64,000 nucleotides of DNA from positions 186,001 to 250,000 of the forward strand of contig NZ_JAVDYG010000001.1 of assembly GCF_031458325.1 (NCBI RefSeq), in the 5' to 3' direction. Positions 41,343-50,574 of the stretch are shown here, piece by piece. Numbering within the stretch: position 1 is the first letter of the stretch; each line of letters begins with the position of its first letter. This DNA comes from Nocardioides marmoribigeumensis (GTDB taxonomy: Bacteria; Actinomycetota; Actinomycetes; Propionibacteriales; Nocardioidaceae). The translations under genes were made by a program, and so were the position numbers. The notes under the pieces were generated by a model. It was not told the origin of the DNA. It worked only from the letters and a program-made list of their open reading frames with translations, and did not search any database.

Positions 41343-41975
41343 CTACCCCCGAGGTCGCCAGGGCTCGTCCTGGTGGGAGAGCCACACCAGCACGGGGTCC
41401 AGCGCGCGGATCAACCGCTGGCCCTCGGTGCGCGGCTGGTCGAGCTCCTCCGGGAAGACGGCTGTGTCGCCGGCGATGACCACCGGACGACCGTCGACCT
41501 CGACCACGACCACCTGCGATCCAGGGGTGTGGCCGGGGGCCGGGACGAGCCGGAGGCCGGGGAGCAGCTCGAGCTCCCCGTCGACGGGGACGTACTCCAT
41601 GCCGGGAGCGTCGACCCACTCGAGGATGGTGTAGTTCCCGGCCCGCGCGTCGTCGAGCTCGCGCTGCTGGACGTACGTCGGGGTGCCGGCGAAGCGGTGG
41701 TTGCCGCCGCAGTGGTCGAAGTGCAGGTGCGTGTTGACCACGAGGTCGACTCCCGCCAGCAGCGCGTCGGCCTCGGGGCCGAGCGGCACCAGCTGGGGGT
41801 CCATGTCCTCCACCAGCGGGTGCACCGCCGTCAGACCGGTGTCGACCAGGACGCGAGCCTCGGGGTGGTCGACGACGTGCACGTAGACCGGCATCGGCGA
41901 GCCCTCGGGGTTGAGGTGGGCCACGAGGATCGAGGTGATGGTGGGCGTCTGGTCCGGGGCGGGAGCGTGGCGCAT
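41343..41975 (-). CDS. Metallo-beta-lactamase-fold hydrolase, AHL-lactonase-like
   Basis: A 210-residue MBL-fold enzyme with the zinc motif HLHFDH (H83, H85, D87, H88), a further PGHTPGS His and AGDTAV Asp, and a last His in LSHQDEP. Size and arrangement resemble the N-acyl-homoserine-lactone lactonase (AttM/AiiA-like) group, though lactonase activity is only a guess. It is divergent from the MocR pseudogene across 96 bases that include a GGACCACTTCTCGGGTCC dyad, a likely MocR operator. The much longer in-frame extension is a shadow of the MocR gene. Confidence 0.78.
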   Translation of the reverse strand: MRHAPAPDQTPTITSILVAHLNPEGSPMPVYVHVVDHPEARVLVDTGLTAVHPLVEDMDPQLVPLGPEADALLAGVDLVVNTHLHFDHCGGNHRFAGTPTYVQQRELDDARAGNYTILEWVDAPGMEYVPVDGELELLPGLRLVPAPGHTPGSQVVVVEVDGRPVVIAGDTAVFPEELDQPRTEGQRLIRALDPVLVWLSHQDEPWRPRG

Positions 41976-42071
41976 GGGCACAGCCTGGCGGACCGATCGG
42001 TCCGACAGGAAGGTCCAATCCAGACGTCGTTGAGTGGACCACTTCTCGGGTCCAGCCCGTAACCTCACGCC

Positions 42072-43425
42072 ATGTCCATCGACAGCGGGGTCGTGGCAGC
42101 CCTCGCGATCGCGGTCGACCGCTCCGCCGAGACGCCCCTGGGGCACCAGGTCCAGGAAGCGCTGCGGGACGCCATGAGGTCCGGGGTGCTGGCGCCCGGC
42201 GAGCGGCTGCCGTCGACCCGCGTGCTGGCGGACCAGCTGGGGGTGTCCAGGGGCCTGGTGGTGTCGGCCTTCGAGCAGCTGGCCGCCGAGGGGTACGTCG
42301 TGTCGACCACCGGCTCCGGCACCCGGGTGGCCGCTGCCCTGGCCGGCCACGGCGACCGAGCACCGTTCGCGGCCGCGGAGGTGGACCGAGAGCAGCCTCC
42401 GCGGATCGACCTCGGGTACGGCGTGCCCGACCTGGGGGCGTTCCCCATGCGCGACTGGCTGTGGGCGCTGGGCGACGCCGCACGGACGATGCCGACCGCC
42501 GACCTCGGAGACGGCACCGTGGCCGGCGACCCCCACCTCCGCGCGGTGCTGGCGCTGCGCCACCGGCGGGTGCGCGCGGGGTGCACCGACCCGGCGGGCA
42601 CGCTCGTGGTGGGCGGGTTCCGCCAGGGCCTCACCCTCGTCCTCGACGCCCTCGCCGGCCACGGGATCGAGCGGATCGGGCTGGAGGACCCCGGCCCGCG
42701 CGACCACGACCGGATCGCACGACGGGCAGGCCTGCGCGTCTCGGCCGTGGCCGTCGACGCCGACGGGCTGCGCGTCGATCGGTTGCGCGAGAGCGGTGCC
42801 CGCGCGGTGCTGCTCACCCCGGCCCACCAGTGCCCGACCGGTGCGGTGCTGAGCCCGGGTCGTCGTCAGGAGCTCGTGGAGTGGGCCCACGACGTCGACG
42901 GGGTGATCCTCGAGGACGACTACGACGCCGAGTTCCGCGCTCCGCATCGGCTGGGTCTTCGCGCCACCGCCCCTGCGCGACGCGATCCTGACCGAGGCGG
43001 AGCTGCGGACCCGCGGGGTCCCGCAGCTGGACCAGGCCGCCCTCGCACGCCTGATGGAGTCCGGTCGCTTCGACCGGCACCTGCGACGGGCCCGCGACCA
43101 CTACCGCCGGCGCCGGGACGAGCTCGTCACCACCGTGGACGAGTGCATGCCGCCCGGCGTCAGGATCACCGGGCTCGAGGCCGGGCACCACCTCATGCTC
43201 CGGCTGCCGGCCGGCGTCGAGGAGGAGCTGGTCGTCGCGGGCGCGCGCATCGCCGGCGTCGCCGTACGAGGCCTCGGCGACTACCGGGTCACGTCCGACG
43301 ACGGTCCCGCGCCTGACCGAGAGGGAGCCGCCCTGGTGATCGGCTACGGCAACGTCACCGGCAGCCTGCTCCGCGAGGGTGTCCGCATCCTCGGCGAGGT
43401 GGTCGGGCAGGCGCGGGAGACCTGA
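42072..43425 (+). pseudogene. MocR-type GntR/aminotransferase regulator, internal deletion
   Basis: N-terminal GntR winged helix (residues about 15-80: LPSTRVLADQLGVSRGLVVS) and the large part of an aminotransferase-like domain up to ILEDDYDAEFR near 42938. At that point the frame changes: the following codons in another frame read LRIGWVFAPPPLRDAILTEA and continue to a normal C-terminus ending at 43425. Roughly 30 residues, including the Schiff-base lysine region (the S-x-S-K segment of the family), are absent. So the gene has lost about 95-100 bases and the PLP lysine. Divergent to the MBL-fold gene, its presumed target. A high-GC sequencing dropout is the alternative explanation. Confidence 0.82.
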
Positions 43426-43426
43426 G

Positions 43427-45685
43427 TCAGACCACCGCGCCGGAGTCCTCCCGGCTGCCGTCCCGCACCGTCTTGACCGGGCGGGAGCGAGGCATCGGCC
43501 AGCGCCGGTTGAGCACGACCAGCAGCGGCGTCGCGGTGAACACCGAGGAGTAGGTGCCGACCACCAGCCCGAGCAGCAGCGCCAGCGCGAAGTCGTGCAG
43601 GGAGTCGCCGCCCAGCACCGCCAGCGCGGCGAGGATGAACATCGCGCCGAGGCCCGTGTTGATCGTCCGCGGGACGGTGTCGAGGACGGCGGTGTTCGCC
43701 ACCGAGGCGAGGGACCCCTTGTCCCCGCCCCACCAGCGCTCACGGATGCGGTCGAACACCACGACGGTGTCGTTGACCGAGAGGCCGATGATCGTGAGGA
43801 GGGCTGCGAGGAACACGCCGTCGATCGGCTTGCCCAGCCAGGCGAAGACGCCCAGCACGATCAGCACGTCGTGCACCATCGCCACGACCGCCGAGAGGCC
43901 GAAGGCGCGGTTGAAGCGGAACGCCAGGTAGAGCAGCTGCGCGCCGATCGCGACCCCGAGGGCGATGAGCGCCTGGTTGCGCAGGGTCGGGCCCATGCTG
44001 GCGCCGATCAGCTCGTCGCGGACCTTGGTGACGTCTCCCCCGGCCGCACCCGACAGGGCGTCCCGGATGCGCGAGACCTCGCGGTCGTCGATGACGCCCG
44101 TGCGCACGGAGATCTCGTCGTCACCCGACGACTGCACGACCGCGTTGGCCTGCCCGACCGAGGCCACCGCGTCCCGGGCGTCGTCGACCGAGAGCCCGCG
44201 CACGTCGGAGTACTCCGTGATCCGCCCGCCGGTGAACTCGACCGCCAGGTTGAGCCCGTTGACCGCGATGCCGGCGAGGGCGACCACGGACGCCGCCGCC
44301 GAGATCCCCAGCCAGACCCGGCCTCGCCCGACGAGGTCAGGATCCCTGCGACGCAGCCAGGTGCGCACCGGCCCCAGCGAGCTGAAGCCCGTCGCCGCCG
44401 GACGCCGCTGCAGCCAGCGCCACCGGGAGGCGAGCTCCACCAGCGAGCGCGCGATCACCAGGGCCGAGACCATCGAGGCCAGCACACCGATGGTCAGCGT
44501 GATGCCGAAGCCCTTGACCGGCCCCGCGGCGAGGAAGAACAGCAGCCCGGCCGCGAGCAGCGTCGTCACGTTGGAGTCGATGAGCGCGGTCCAGGCGCGC
44601 TCGAACCCGGTCGTGGCGATCCGCGCGAGCGGCAGGCGCGGGTTGTCGGCGTACTCCTCCCGCGAGCGCTCGAAGGTGAGCACGTTGGCGTCGATCGCCA
44701 TGCCGATGGCGAGCACGAAGCCGGCAAGCCCGGGCAGGGTCAGCGTCGCACCGAGCGCGACGAGGAGCGCGTAGGACAGCAGGGCGTAGCAGGCCAGCGC
44801 GATCGTCGCGAGCAGCCCGGCCAGCCGGTAGACGATGGTGATGAACAGCCCGGTCAGGATGATGCCGATGACGGCCGCCTGGAACGACGCCTCGATCGCC
44901 GCCTTGCCGAGCGTCGGCCCGACCGTGCGCTGCTCGGCGATCTCGACCGGCACCGGCAGGGCGCCGCCCTCGATCAGCAGAGCCAGCTCCTTGGCCTCCT
45001 CGATCGTGAAGCTGCCGGTGATCTGGGTCGACCCGCCCGGCATCCCGGCGCCGCACTGGATCTCCTGCACGACCTGCGGCGAGGAGATGACCTCGCCGTC
45101 GAGGACGATCGCCACCCGCCGCGCGGGGTCACCCGGAGCAGCGCAGGCGGCGTCGGCGGTCAGGGAGCGCCAGTTCTCCTTGCCCTCGCCCCGGAAGTCG
45201 ACGGTGACGTACCACCCCGACCCCTGCTCGGGGTCGTTCCCGGCGTCGGCGCCGGCGATCTGGTCGCCGATGACGGCGGGCTTGCCGAGCTTGATCGGCT
45301 GACCGGTCTCGTCGACCTGCGTCGAGCCGGTGGGGTCGGAGGCCACCGGGTGGAACGCGAGCTGCGCTGTCTTGCCGATCGTGTCAGCGGCCTCGGTCGG
45401 GTCCTGGACCCCGGGCAGCTCGACGATGATCCGGTTGTCGCCCGAGCGCACCAGCGTCGGCTCGGCGACGCCGAGGGCGTCCACCCGCCCACGCAGCACC
45501 TCGAGCGTGCGGTCGGTCGCGGCCTTGTCGGCCTTGCGCTGCTCGGTGTCGCGCGTCTCGAGCACGAACTGGGTGCCACCCGACAGGTCGAGTCCCAGCC
45601 GGGGCGAGCTGTCCCAGGCCACCACCGCGGCGGTCGCCACCATCGCGATCGAGGCCAGCAGCCGGAAGAGCGCGGCGCGGGTCAC
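43427..45685 (-). CDS. secDF: Fused SecD-SecF protein-export membrane protein
   Basis: A 752-residue RND-type protein joining SecD and SecF. The N-terminal half has DLSGGTQFVLE (SecD signature), a large periplasmic P1 region and six helices including FVLAIGMAIDANVLTFERSR. A linker near residue 450 leads to the SecF half (NLAVEFTGGRITEYSDVRG) with LTIIGLSVNDTVVVFDRIRE. SecDF uses the proton gradient to pull preproteins out of SecYEG. Most actinobacteria have separate secD and secF beside yajC. Here the fusion lies alone behind a two-component pair, overlapping the regulator stop by 4 bases, so it may be an extra, regulated copy. Confidence 0.9.
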   Translation of the reverse strand: MTRAALFRLLASIAMVATAAVVAWDSSPRLGLDLSGGTQFVLETRDTEQRKADKAATDRTLEVLRGRVDALGVAEPTLVRSGDNRIIVELPGVQDPTEAADTIGKTAQLAFHPVASDPTGSTQVDETGQPIKLGKPAVIGDQIAGADAGNDPEQGSGWYVTVDFRGEGKENWRSLTADAACAAPGDPARRVAIVLDGEVISSPQVVQEIQCGAGMPGGSTQITGSFTIEEAKELALLIEGGALPVPVEIAEQRTVGPTLGKAAIEASFQAAVIGIILTGLFITIVYRLAGLLATIALACYALLSYALLVALGATLTLPGLAGFVLAIGMAIDANVLTFERSREEYADNPRLPLARIATTGFERAWTALIDSNVTTLLAAGLLFFLAAGPVKGFGITLTIGVLASMVSALVIARSLVELASRWRWLQRRPAATGFSSLGPVRTWLRRRDPDLVGRGRVWLGISAAASVVALAGIAVNGLNLAVEFTGGRITEYSDVRGLSVDDARDAVASVGQANAVVQSSGDDEISVRTGVIDDREVSRIRDALSGAAGGDVTKVRDELIGASMGPTLRNQALIALGVAIGAQLLYLAFRFNRAFGLSAVVAMVHDVLIVLGVFAWLGKPIDGVFLAALLTIIGLSVNDTVVVFDRIRERWWGGDKGSLASVANTAVLDTVPRTINTGLGAMFILAALAVLGGDSLHDFALALLLGLVVGTYSSVFTATPLLVVLNRRWPMPRSRPVKTVRDGSREDSGAVV

Positions 45686-46329
45686 GGCTCGATCAGCCCC
45701 GCTCGCACGGCGTAGCGGGTCAGCTCGGTGCGGTCGCGCATCCCCAGCTTGGACAGCACGTTGGCGCGGTGCCGCTCGACGGTGCGCGGGCTGATCACCA
45801 GGATCCGCGCGATCTCCCGGGAGGAGTAGCCCTCCGCGATCAGCTTCACGACCTCGTCCTCCCTGTCCGTCAGGACCCCTCGTGGCATCCTCTCGCCTCG
45901 CTCCATCCGCTCGAGGAAGTCGCGGACCAGCGCGCCGGCCACCCCGGCGTAGAGGAACGACTCCCCGCGCGCGGCGGCGCGCACCGCGGAGACGAGGTCC
46001 TCGTCAGCCGCGGACTTGAGCACGTAGCCGCACGCGCCGGCCTTGAGGGCGGAGAAGAAGTACTGCTCGTTGTCGTGCATCGACAGCATCAGCGTCTGTA
46101 CGCCGGGTGCGCGGCGCTTGATGTCGCGCGCGGCCTGCAGCCCGGTGGCCCGCGGCATGGAGATGTCGAGGACGGCGAGGTCGGGCTCGAGCGAGCGGGC
46201 CAGCTCGACCGCCTCGTTGCCGTCGGAGGCCTCCCCCACCACGACCAGGTCCGGCTCGGCCTCGAGGATGCGGCGCACTCCGGCACGCACCAGTGCATGG
46301 TCGTCGGCCAGGAGGATGCGGATGCTCAC
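45682..46329 (-). CDS. NarL/LuxR-family response regulator
   Basis: A 215-residue regulator: receiver domain with phosphoacceptor D55 (LAVLDISMPRATG), acidic pocket ADDH, Lys in GYVLKSAAD, and C-terminal LuxR helix-turn-helix (LTDREDEVVKLIAEGYSSRE, SPRTVERHRANVLSK) near 150-200. Coupled upstream to its kinase (4-base overlap) and downstream to secDF (4-base overlap). Direct regulation of the operon through the palindrome at 47338-47353 is possible. Confidence 0.9.
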   Translation of the reverse strand: MSIRILLADDHALVRAGVRRILEAEPDLVVVGEASDGNEAVELARSLEPDLAVLDISMPRATGLQAARDIKRRAPGVQTLMLSMHDNEQYFFSALKAGACGYVLKSAADEDLVSAVRAAARGESFLYAGVAGALVRDFLERMERGERMPRGVLTDREDEVVKLIAEGYSSREIARILVISPRTVERHRANVLSKLGMRDRTELTRYAVRAGLIEP

Positions 46330-47303
46330 GCCGCCGCCCCCGGTGCATCGAGGGGTACGTCGAGCAGCACCTCGGTGCCTCCACCCTCGTTGGCGCCCAC
46401 CGACAGCCGCCCCCCGACCATCTGCGCCCGCTCCTGCATGCCCTGGACGCCTGCGCCCACCGGAGCCCCGCCGATCCCGACCCCGTCGTCAGCGACCCTC
46501 AGGACGAGCGCGTCGCCGCGACGGGTCAGACCGAGGTGCACGCGCTCGGCGCGGGCGTGACGGGCGACGTTGGTCAGCGCCTCCTGGGCGACGCGGTAGA
46601 CGACCAGCTCGGTCTCGGGCGCCAGCGACGGCAGCCCCGGCCCGAACCCGCGGGTCACCACCACCCCTGTGCGCGCGGTCAGGTCGCTGGCCAGGCTGGA
46701 GAGCGAGTCGACCAGCCCGAGGTCGGCGAGCACCCCGGGGCGCAGGGCTTGCGAGATCCGGCGTACCTCCTCCAGGCTGGCGCGGGTGGTCTCGCGCGCC
46801 TGCTCGAGCTCCTCCACGACCTCCGGCGGTGCGGTGCGGATCGCCTGCTTGAGGCCGAGCAGCACGGCGGTCAGGCTCTGGCCGACCTCGTCGTGCAGCT
46901 CCTGCGAGATCCGCTGCCGCTCGGCCTCCTGCGCGTGCAGGGCGCGAGCCGTGCTGACGCTGCGCTCGACCTCGAGCCGGTCGAGCATCGCGTTGAACGA
47001 CCGCACCAGCGGCTGCGCCGGGCCCGACCCGACCTCGTCGAGCCGCTGCCCCGGGTGTCGCGGGTCGATCGAGGCCATCGCCGAGGTCAGTCGGTCCATC
47101 GGGCGCAACAGGGAGCGCAGCAGCAGGGCGTTGAGCACGACGATGACGGCCGCGCCGACGGACACGACCACGACCTCCGACCACAACGGGCGCTCCGACA
47201 CCGTGACCGGCGCGAGCACCAGCACGAGCGTGCCGAGCAGGAAGACCACGGCGTTGGTCACGCAGACGCGCCAGAACAGCGATCCCGCCCGCTCACGCAC
47301 CAT
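46326..47303 (-). CDS. NarL-type sensor histidine kinase with HAMP
   Basis: A 325-residue kinase: two N-terminal transmembrane helices (about 12-32 and 42-62) with almost no extracytoplasmic loop, a HAMP-like linker (LLRPMDRLTSAMASIDP), a HisKA_3 helix with H137 in SQELHDEVGQSL, and a HATPase domain (AQEALTNVARHARAERVHL; MQERAQMVGGRL). Short sensor region suggests it detects membrane or intracellular cues. First gene of the kinase-regulator-secDF operon; divergent from the gene at 47377 over 73 bases. Confidence 0.88.
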   Translation of the reverse strand: MVRERAGSLFWRVCVTNAVVFLLGTLVLVLAPVTVSERPLWSEVVVVSVGAAVIVVLNALLLRSLLRPMDRLTSAMASIDPRHPGQRLDEVGSGPAQPLVRSFNAMLDRLEVERSVSTARALHAQEAERQRISQELHDEVGQSLTAVLLGLKQAIRTAPPEVVEELEQARETTRASLEEVRRISQALRPGVLADLGLVDSLSSLASDLTARTGVVVTRGFGPGLPSLAPETELVVYRVAQEALTNVARHARAERVHLGLTRRGDALVLRVADDGVGIGGAPVGAGVQGMQERAQMVGGRLSVGANEGGGTEVLLDVPLDAPGAAA

Positions 47304-47337
47304 CTCCCCAGCCTGTCAGGCATTCCTGAGGGAACCA

Positions 47338-47353
47338 TGGGGTCCAGACCCCA
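47338..47353. promoter_or_regulatory. 16-bp palindrome in divergent promoter
   Basis: TGGGGTC-CA-GACCCCA is a perfect 7+7 palindrome, 34 bases from the kinase start and 23 bases before the gene at 47377, with TAGGGT (47363-47368) as a possible -10 for the latter. Position makes it a candidate operator for the LuxR-type regulator or another dimeric factor. Confidence 0.5.
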
Positions 47354-47376
47354 TCTCGCGACTAGGGTCGGGGCCC

Positions 47377-48186
47377 ATGGTGCGTCCCATCGACCCGACC
47401 GCCTCGCCGCGCCTGCTGGCGCTGCTGGAGGGCACCGACGGGCACGCGGCCGGGTCGGTGCTGGCTCGCTGGTCCGAGCGGCTCGACTGGTCTGCGCTGC
47501 CCAAGCGGCTCACGCTGGCCGACGGGTCGAGCCTCGAGCTCGACCACAAGCGTCGCCAGGGCATCGTGCGCGAGGTCCGCGGCGGCACCTTCGTCGCCGA
47601 CCTCGGTCGCCCGGACAGGATGCGCGATCTCGAGGACGTCCTCACCCCCGACCTGACCGTCGAGGCCGGCCCGAGCCTCGACGGGCTCCTCGAGATCCCC
47701 TTCATCGAGGGCCGCGGCGAGGTGTCGGTCAACGACCCGCTCGACCCCAAGGGCAAGCGCACGCGCGACTTCATCGACCTCGGGCCCGTGCCGGTGGTGC
47801 GGTTCCTCGACGGCGACGGCTTCCCGCGGGTCGTCGGGTACGGCGACCTCGGCCACGTCACCGGCTTCGGCACCACCCTCATGTCCGACGGCGGCGCCTA
47901 TGCCAGCCTCAGGACCCACTCGGGCCTGGCCGCGGTGCACGACGCCCGTCGCACCTCCTTCAAGCGGAGCGTCACCGGGTCCCACGCCGAGCAGGCCCGT
48001 GCCGAGGGGTTCGCCCCGGTCACCACCAAGGACGGCGTGATCGGGGTCGTCGTCGACACGCGCACCCCGGGCCACCACCTCGTCCTCGCGGCGTACGGCG
48101 GCCCGCACGGTGGCACGGTCGGCTACGTCGTCGACCTGCGACGCCCCCCGGTCGAGGACGGCGCGATCGTCGACCTCCGCGCTTGA
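47377..48186 (+). CDS. Hypothetical protein, single-domain
   Basis: A 269-residue soluble protein of no recognised family (starts [20 protein letters not shown]). Segments such as [39 protein letters not shown] and [20 protein letters not shown] suggest an alpha/beta fold, and its composition is typical of a cytoplasmic actinobacterial protein. No signal peptide or membrane helix. ATG follows a TAGGGT hexamer by 8 bases, so it may be leaderless, and its stop lies within the next promoter. Role unknown. Confidence 0.6.
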   Translation: MVRPIDPTASPRLLALLEGTDGHAAGSVLARWSERLDWSALPKRLTLADGSSLELDHKRRQGIVREVRGGTFVADLGRPDRMRDLEDVLTPDLTVEAGPSLDGLLEIPFIEGRGEVSVNDPLDPKGKRTRDFIDLGPVPVVRFLDGDGFPRVVGYGDLGHVTGFGTTLMSDGGAYASLRTHSGLAAVHDARRTSFKRSVTGSHAEQARAEGFAPVTTKDGVIGVVVDTRTPGHHLVLAAYGGPHGGTVGYVVDLRRPPVEDGAIVDLRA

Positions 48187-48213
48187 CCTTGACGCTGCGT
48201 CAGGGCTGCACGC
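48183..48213 (+). promoter_or_regulatory. MerR-type promoter/operator of the ABC-merR operon
   Basis: TTGACC (48183-48188) is followed by TTGACGCTGCGTCAGG with a perfect 13-bp palindrome TGACGCTGCGTCA (48190-48202) in a long spacer of about 19 bases, then a weak -10 near 48208. A dyad within a lengthened spacer is the classic MerR architecture, and TTGACCTTGACG-type operators are known for actinobacterial MerR regulators. The MerR gene at 49731 is in the operon it would control. Confidence 0.72.
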
Positions 48214-48220
48214 TGCTCGC

Positions 48221-48979
48221 ATGAGCTCCACACCAGCCATCGAGGTCACCGCACTCACCAAGGCGTACGGCGACCTGGACGTCCTGCGCGGCGTCGACCT
48301 GACCGTGCCGGCAGGCAGCATCCACGCGCTCCTCGGCTCCAACGGCGCGGGCAAGACGACCATGATCAGGATCCTCGCCACGCTGCTGCGTGCCGACGGT
48401 GGGAGCGCGACCGTCGCCGGCCACGACGTGGCGCGGGAGTCCGCGCTCGTGCGGGGGGCGATCAGCCTCACCGGCCAGTTCGCCGCGGTCGACGAGATCC
48501 TCACCGGCCGCGAGAACCTCGTCATGGTGGGCCGCCTGCGTCACCTGGGCGACCCACGGGCCACGGCCGACGAGCTGCTCGAGCGCTTCGACCTGACCGA
48601 CGCCGGAGGACGCCGCGTGGCGACGTACTCCGGCGGCATGCGGCGCCGGCTCGACATCGCGATGAGCCTCGTAGGCGACCCGACCGTGCTGTTCCTCGAC
48701 GAGCCCACGACCGGCCTCGATCCCCAGTCCCGGCAGGAGGTCTGGCGGACCGTTCGTGAGCTCGCCGGTCGGGGCACCACCGTGCTGCTCACCACGCAGC
48801 ACCTGGAGGAGGCCGAGGCGCTCGCCGACTGCATCGCGATCCTCCACGAGGGCCGGATCATCGCCGAGGGCACGCTCGCCGACCTCAAGCGGCTGCTGCC
48901 TCCGGCGAAGGTCGAGTACGTCGAGAAGCAGCCCAGCCTCGAGGACGTCTTCCTCGCCGTGGTCGGGAGCCGGTCATGA
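48221..48979 (+). CDS. ABC exporter ATPase, DrrA-like
   Basis: A 252-residue ATPase with Walker [10 protein letters not shown] (residues 39-47), signature [10 protein letters not shown], Walker [14 protein letters not shown] and switch His in [13 protein letters not shown]. The form is that of DrrA-type (ABC-2) drug or lipid exporters. ATG about 8-10 bases after the predicted -10 suggests a leaderless mRNA. Overlaps the permease start by 4 bases. Regulated by the MerR protein encoded two genes on. Confidence 0.9.
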   Translation: MSSTPAIEVTALTKAYGDLDVLRGVDLTVPAGSIHALLGSNGAGKTTMIRILATLLRADGGSATVAGHDVARESALVRGAISLTGQFAAVDEILTGRENLVMVGRLRHLGDPRATADELLERFDLTDAGGRRVATYSGGMRRRLDIAMSLVGDPTVLFLDEPTTGLDPQSRQEVWRTVRELAGRGTTVLLTTQHLEEAEALADCIAILHEGRIIAEGTLADLKRLLPPAKVEYVEKQPSLEDVFLAVVGSRS

Positions 48980-49737
48980 TCCACGACACCGCCGTCCTCA
49001 CCCAGCGGTCGCTGCGCCACGTGCTGCGCAGCCCCGACACGATCATCACCACCGCGGTCACGCCGGTCGCGATGCTGCTGCTGTTCGTCTACGTCTTCGG
49101 CGGCGCCATCGACCTCGGCTCCTCCGGCGAGGAGTACGTCGACTACCTGCTGCCCGGGATCCTGCTGATCACGGTCGCCTCCGGCGTCGCCTACACGTCC
49201 TACCGGTTGTTCCTCGACCTGCAGAGCGGCATCTTCGAGCGCTTCCAGTCGATGCCGATCTCGCGCGCGGCTGCGTTGTGGGCCCACGTGCTGACCTCAC
49301 TGGTCGCCAACCTGGTGTCGCTGAGCCTGGTCGTGCTGGTCGCCCTCGCGATGGGCTTCCGTTCGGGCGCGGGACCCCTTGCCTGGTCGGGGGTCGCGGC
49401 GATCCTCGTGCTCTTCACCCTCGCCCTTACCTGGCTCGCGGTCGTCGCCGGGCTCACGGCGAGGTCGACCGACGGAGCCGGCGGGTTCGCCTATCCCCTG
49501 CTGTTCCTGCCGTTCCTCAGCTCGGCCTTCGTGCCGACGGACACCATGCCGGGCCCGGTGCGCTGGTTCGCGGAGAACCAGCCGGTCACCTCGATCGTCG
49601 ACACCCTGCGCCGCCTGTACGCCGAGCAGCCGCTGGGCGGGACCGTCTGGGTCGCGCTGGCGTGGTGCGTCGGGCTGCTCGTGCTCGCCTACCTGCTGGC
49701 CATGCGCGCCTATCACCGCAGAATGAGCGCATGCTGA
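48976..49737 (+). CDS. ABC-2 type exporter permease, DrrB-like
   Basis: A 253-residue protein with six membrane helices and the ABC-2 family segment ([41 protein letters not shown], the latter being the conserved loop before the last helices). It pairs with the ATPase before it; together they are expected to export a hydrophobic compound, drug or lipid. It overlaps the ATPase gene by 4 bases and the MerR gene by 7 bases. Confidence 0.88.
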   Translation: MIHDTAVLTQRSLRHVLRSPDTIITTAVTPVAMLLLFVYVFGGAIDLGSSGEEYVDYLLPGILLITVASGVAYTSYRLFLDLQSGIFERFQSMPISRAAALWAHVLTSLVANLVSLSLVVLVALAMGFRSGAGPLAWSGVAAILVLFTLALTWLAVVAGLTARSTDGAGGFAYPLLFLPFLSSAFVPTDTMPGPVRWFAENQPVTSIVDTLRRLYAEQPLGGTVWVALAWCVGLLVLAYLLAMRAYHRRMSAC

Positions 49738-50489
49738 CGATCAGCCAGCTCGCGTCGTACGCCGGGGTGACCGTGCGCGCGGTCCGGCACTACCACGCCA
49801 CGGGCCTGCTGCCGGAGCCCGGGCGCGACCACTCGGGCTACCGCCGCTACGACGCGGGCGCGGTCGTGCAGCTGATCCGGATCCGCACCCTGGCCGAGGC
49901 GGGGGTCCCGTTGTCGAGGGTCAGCGAGCTGCTCGGCGCCGACGACGAGGAGTTCGCCGCAGCCGTGGCGCAGATCGACGCGCGGCTGCTCGCGGAGATC
50001 CGCGAGGCCCAGGAGCACCGTCGCCGGATCGCCCTGCTGGCGGCCGGTGACAGCCTCGCGCTACCGGAGGAGGCGGTGGCCTACCTCGCGCGTCTGCGAG
50101 AGGCGGGCGTGTCCGAGCGCATGGTCGACGCCGAGCGCGACGCGTGGATCCTGGTCGCCGCCCAGCTCCCCGAGCGGATGCCCTTCTTCATGGCGATGAA
50201 GAACCAGCAGCTCGACGACCCGCGGGTCGCGGAGCTCTACGTCGAGCTCGACGAGATCGTCGAGTGGGATCCGGAGGACCCCCGCCTGCACGCGGTCGCC
50301 GACCGCCTGGTCACCGAGCTCGACGCCGTCCCCGACGCGGGGTGGGAGGACGAGGGCGCGCTGCCCGAGGACCTCGCCGCCCTGCTGGACGCGGTGTTCC
50401 TCGACTCCGTCCCCGGCTCCCGGCGGATCCTGCGCCGGCTCGAGCACCACGGGTGGGAAGGGTGGACCAACCTGCGCCGCAGGCGATGA
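49731..50489 (+). CDS. MerR-family transcriptional regulator
   Basis: A 252-residue regulator with the N-terminal MerR winged helix ([20 protein letters not shown], then GYRRYDAGAVVQLIRIRTLA), a dimerisation helix (EFAAAVAQIDARLLAEIREA) and a C-terminal effector domain of about 140 residues without metal-binding Cys, so a drug-type effector is more likely than a metal. ATG overlaps the permease end by 7 bases. It probably activates its own operon from the palindrome at 48190-48202. Confidence 0.88.
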   Translation: MLTISQLASYAGVTVRAVRHYHATGLLPEPGRDHSGYRRYDAGAVVQLIRIRTLAEAGVPLSRVSELLGADDEEFAAAVAQIDARLLAEIREAQEHRRRIALLAAGDSLALPEEAVAYLARLREAGVSERMVDAERDAWILVAAQLPERMPFFMAMKNQQLDDPRVAELYVELDEIVEWDPEDPRLHAVADRLVTELDAVPDAGWEDEGALPEDLAALLDAVFLDSVPGSRRILRRLEHHGWEGWTNLRRRR

Positions 50490-50574
50490 GCGACCGGAGG
50501 GCGGATAGGATGGCCGCGGTGTGCCGGGAAGCCTGGTCGGCAGTGACGTCGCCGACCCCTGGAGCCACTCAGCC

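Noticed and set aside
50490-50574. Riboswitch upstream of nhaA
   Set aside because: Only a TAGGAT-like promoter element and short spacer are seen; no conserved fold could be identified in 85 bases.
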